Positions 5,906 to 7,166 of a stretch of DNA of 7,166 nucleotides are shown piece by piece (position 1 is the stretch's first letter; every line of letters begins with the position of its first letter). The notes beneath the pieces were generated by a model that was not told the origin of the DNA, ran no database searches, and saw only the letters and a list, made by a program, of their open reading frames with translations. The DNA lies in contig JAOZVK010000113.1 of assembly GCA_029938185.1 (NCBI GenBank), positions 5,537 through 12,702 of the forward strand, read 5' to 3'. Source of the DNA: Bacteroidales bacterium. GTDB lineage: Bacteria; Bacteroidota; Bacteroidia; Bacteroidales; JAOZVK01. The translations under genes and the position numbers were made by a program.

Positions 5906-6069
5906 TATACTCAATTAGGGTTAATTTTAAACTATTGTATTGTCAATTATAAGTAATTAGCAATGAACAATGGACAATTAACAATTTTGCTTACGCTTGA
6001 TAAACAGCATAATATAAAAAACCAAAGTGTCGTTTTTATATATCGACCTACTTATCATAGTTATTAGAA

Positions 6070-6098
6070 CTTTCCAAAAGTTTAAAATTTTTGGAAAG
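6070..6098. terminator. Perfect 10-bp A/T-rich hairpin downstream of pspA
   Basis: CTTTCCAAAA (6070-6079) and TTTTGGAAAG (6089-6098) are exact complements around a 9-base loop. It lies about 65 bases past the pspA stop on the minus strand. The sequence after the stem on that strand (TTCTAATAA) has only a poor T-run, so termination is possible but not strongly supported. RNA 3'-end stabilisation is an alternative. Confidence 0.42.
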
Positions 6099-6150
6099 AT
6101 AAGTTTTTAACCTTTTTTAGTATATATCAAACACAAATAACATTAAATTT

Positions 6151-6165
6151 AGGTCGAAGACCTTA
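6151..6165 (-). repeat. Palindromic repeat end overlapping the pspA stop codon (copy D)
   Basis: AGGTCGAAGACCTTA is identical to the ends at 2231-2245 and 5891-5905. On the minus strand the first three bases are the TAA stop of pspA and the next bases form a 5-bp stem (AGGTC/GACCT) with a 3-base loop. The sequence AAATTTAATG that follows on the minus strand agrees with ATTTAATG in the other copies. The conserved distal end block is not clearly present, so this is a partial or decayed copy. Confidence 0.75.
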
Positions 6166-6846
6166 CTTATTTTTTATTTTGTTTTTTAAATCTTTAAGTG
6201 CTTCATTTATTTTACTTTCTTTATCAAAGTCATCTTCAAATTCATCATCGTCATCAATAAATTCGGAATATGCATCAGATAATATCTCATCTTTCAATAC
6301 TTTGTTTTTCATTCGCTCCATCATTTCAATAGTTTCGCTACTATCAGCAATATTAAAGTTATAATCATTTTTCTTTGATACTTTTTTAACTTTAACATCT
6401 TTCATTCGTTGTACTTCTTTTTCATACTTCTCAATCAATATTTTTTGTTTAGCAAGTTCATTTTCAATATTTACAATATCATTTTCAATTGTCATTAAAC
6501 CTGTTTTGGTTTTATGAATTTTTATTGTAATTGATTCTTTTTCGAGAAGTAGATTTTTTGCAGTTTTATCAACATTTTCCGAACTAGTTTGATTGCTTTG
6601 CGACTTTGCTAAAATTTCTATTAATTCTTGGTCTATTTCTGAGTTTCTTTTTGTGTACTCCTCAACATCTTTTTGTAATTTTATTTTCATTACTTTAGCC
6701 TGCGCTAATGTTCTGAGATTTTTATCAAAGTCAGATTTTAAATCTTTTATTCCCATTTCAATCATTTTTAATGGGTCTTGAATTTTCTCAGTCAAAGCAT
6801 TTAATTCAGCTTCGCCTAACTTATATAATTTTTTTAAAATACTCAT
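6163..6846 (-). CDS. pspA: PspA/IM30 family envelope-stress coiled-coil protein
   Basis: The 227-residue product has the family length and plan: an N-terminal helix (MSILKKLYKLGEAELNAL), the conserved TEKIQDPLKMIEMGIKDLKSDFDKNLRTLAQAKV region (19-52, with the typical DP at 24-25), then long charged helices up to about residue 150. PspA proteins are cytoplasmic, bind the inner leaflet through the first amphipathic helix, and assemble into rings or rods that reinforce leaking membranes. The C-terminal region (190-210) is strongly acidic, with DDDDEFEDDFDKE, followed by a basic amphipathic tail. The ATG at 6846 fits because the amphipathic helix begins at once. It is the first gene of the set, with DUF4178, lipoprotein and membrane aminopropyltransferase genes following on the same strand. 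No pspB, pspC or pspF is seen, so regulation must differ from the Escherichia coli system. Confidence 0.88.
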   Translation of the reverse strand: MSILKKLYKLGEAELNALTEKIQDPLKMIEMGIKDLKSDFDKNLRTLAQAKVMKIKLQKDVEEYTKRNSEIDQELIEILAKSQSNQTSSENVDKTAKNLLLEKESITIKIHKTKTGLMTIENDIVNIENELAKQKILIEKYEKEVQRMKDVKVKKVSKKNDYNFNIADSSETIEMMERMKNKVLKDEILSDAYSEFIDDDDEFEDDFDKESKINEALKDLKNKIKNK

Positions 6847-6868
6847 AAATTATGTTTTTAGTGATTGA

Positions 6869-6905
6869 TACTTTAAATATACTTTAAATGGTACAATTAT
6901 TCAAT
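6869..6905 (-). promoter_or_regulatory. Candidate Bacteroidota-type promoter for pspA
   Basis: Read on the minus strand, ATTG (6902-6905) is followed after 20 bases by TATATTTA (6874-6881). This approximates the Bacteroidota consensus TTTG, 17-23 bases, TAnnTTTG, with one mismatch in the first element and two in the second. It lies about 28 bases before the pspA start codon. An 11-bp tandem duplication (TACTTTAAATA twice, 6869-6889) overlaps the second element. In such A/T-rich DNA chance matches are common, so this is tentative. Confidence 0.28.
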
Positions 6906-7166
6906 GATACAATGGTATAATACTTTGATTAATAATTGATACCAGTTTGTTAATGTTAAAACTATAACCGTTAATTTGATTAATTAGTGTCCATCTATAA
7001 AGTCAATAAAATCGCAAAGCGATGACTTATTGGTAAGCCACAATGATAATTGTTGGCTGATAACAAACCAATTACAGAAATGCTTTTAGGCATGACCTGG
7101 GCTTATAAAAAGTAATAATTTACAAAATATTATTAGTTCTAATTTTATTCTTTTTTTTATTGTATT
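6906..7166. other. Region upstream of pspA with two hairpins, no gene seen
   Basis: No frame of credible length is present here. A 5-bp palindrome ATCGC AAA GCGAT lies at 7011-7023, with the same 5-3-5 layout as the dispersed repeat ends but a different sequence. Just beyond it a nested dyad spans 7029-7072: ATTGGT/ACCAAT outside, and AGCCACAAT/ATTGTTGGCT inside with one bulged base around GATA. The string GTAAGCCACA at 7033-7042 also occurs in repeat copy C. The last 70 bases are A/T-rich and end in a poly-T tract. Confidence 0.5.

Larger units (their letters stand above)
5770..6162. other. Repeat-filled spacer between pspA and DUF4178 genes
   Basis: No gene is seen in these 393 bp. From high to low coordinates it holds the palindromic repeat end directly after pspA (6151-6165), a strong A/T hairpin (6070-6098), a stretch with CAATGAACAATGGACAATTAAC wording near 5960-5985 (short imperfect direct repeats), TTGCTTACGC at about 5987-5996 which echoes the repeat family in the other orientation, and complete repeat copy C (5802-5905). 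The large gap is unusual for genes thought to work together. Confidence 0.6.

Noticed and set aside
6179..6781. Two plus-strand frames opposite pspA
   Set aside because: Ser/Phe/Ile-rich antisense shadows of Glu/Lys-rich coiled-coil codons.

Overview
The window is very AT-rich (by eye about three quarters A+T). Every gene I can support lies on the minus strand. The likely source is a member of the Bacteroidota. The reasons are the lack of Shine-Dalgarno sequences, A/T-rich stretches in front of the start codons, a TlpA/ResA-type thioredoxin with a DUF4369-like front end, and a candidate promoter of the Bacteroidota type (TTTG then TAnnTTTG). The genus cannot be told.

Read in the direction of transcription (high to low coordinates), the first four genes form a recognisable set: a PspA/IM30 membrane-remodelling protein (6163-6846), a DUF4178 protein (5230-5769), a lipoprotein with a Ser/Arg-rich tail (4286-5026), and a spermidine synthase-type aminopropyltransferase fused to about seven membrane helices (2308-3855). 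To my knowledge this association (PspA, DUF4178, DUF4247/DUF350-type small proteins, polyamine synthase and often an AdoMet decarboxylase) recurs in bacteria. It is thought to join envelope-stress protection with polyamine or aminopropyl chemistry at the membrane, but its biochemistry is poorly described. Here no DUF350 protein and no speD are visible, and the genes are separated by 200 to 430 bp of repeat-rich, palindrome-rich DNA rather than packed tightly.

Next comes a secreted thioredoxin-fold protein with a CxxC motif (479-1813). Last is the front part of a highly charged helical protein (1-391), which runs off the window inside four perfect 54-bp tandem repeats.

The spacers carry a dispersed repeat family of roughly 100 bp. 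One end is a small palindrome beginning TAAGGTC (five copies); the other end is a conserved block of about 24 bp (three clear copies). In pspA and in the synthase gene the TAA at the repeat boundary is the stop codon. Two oppositely oriented copies bracket the spacer between the synthase and thioredoxin genes. Several other hairpins lie in the spacers and are listed separately.
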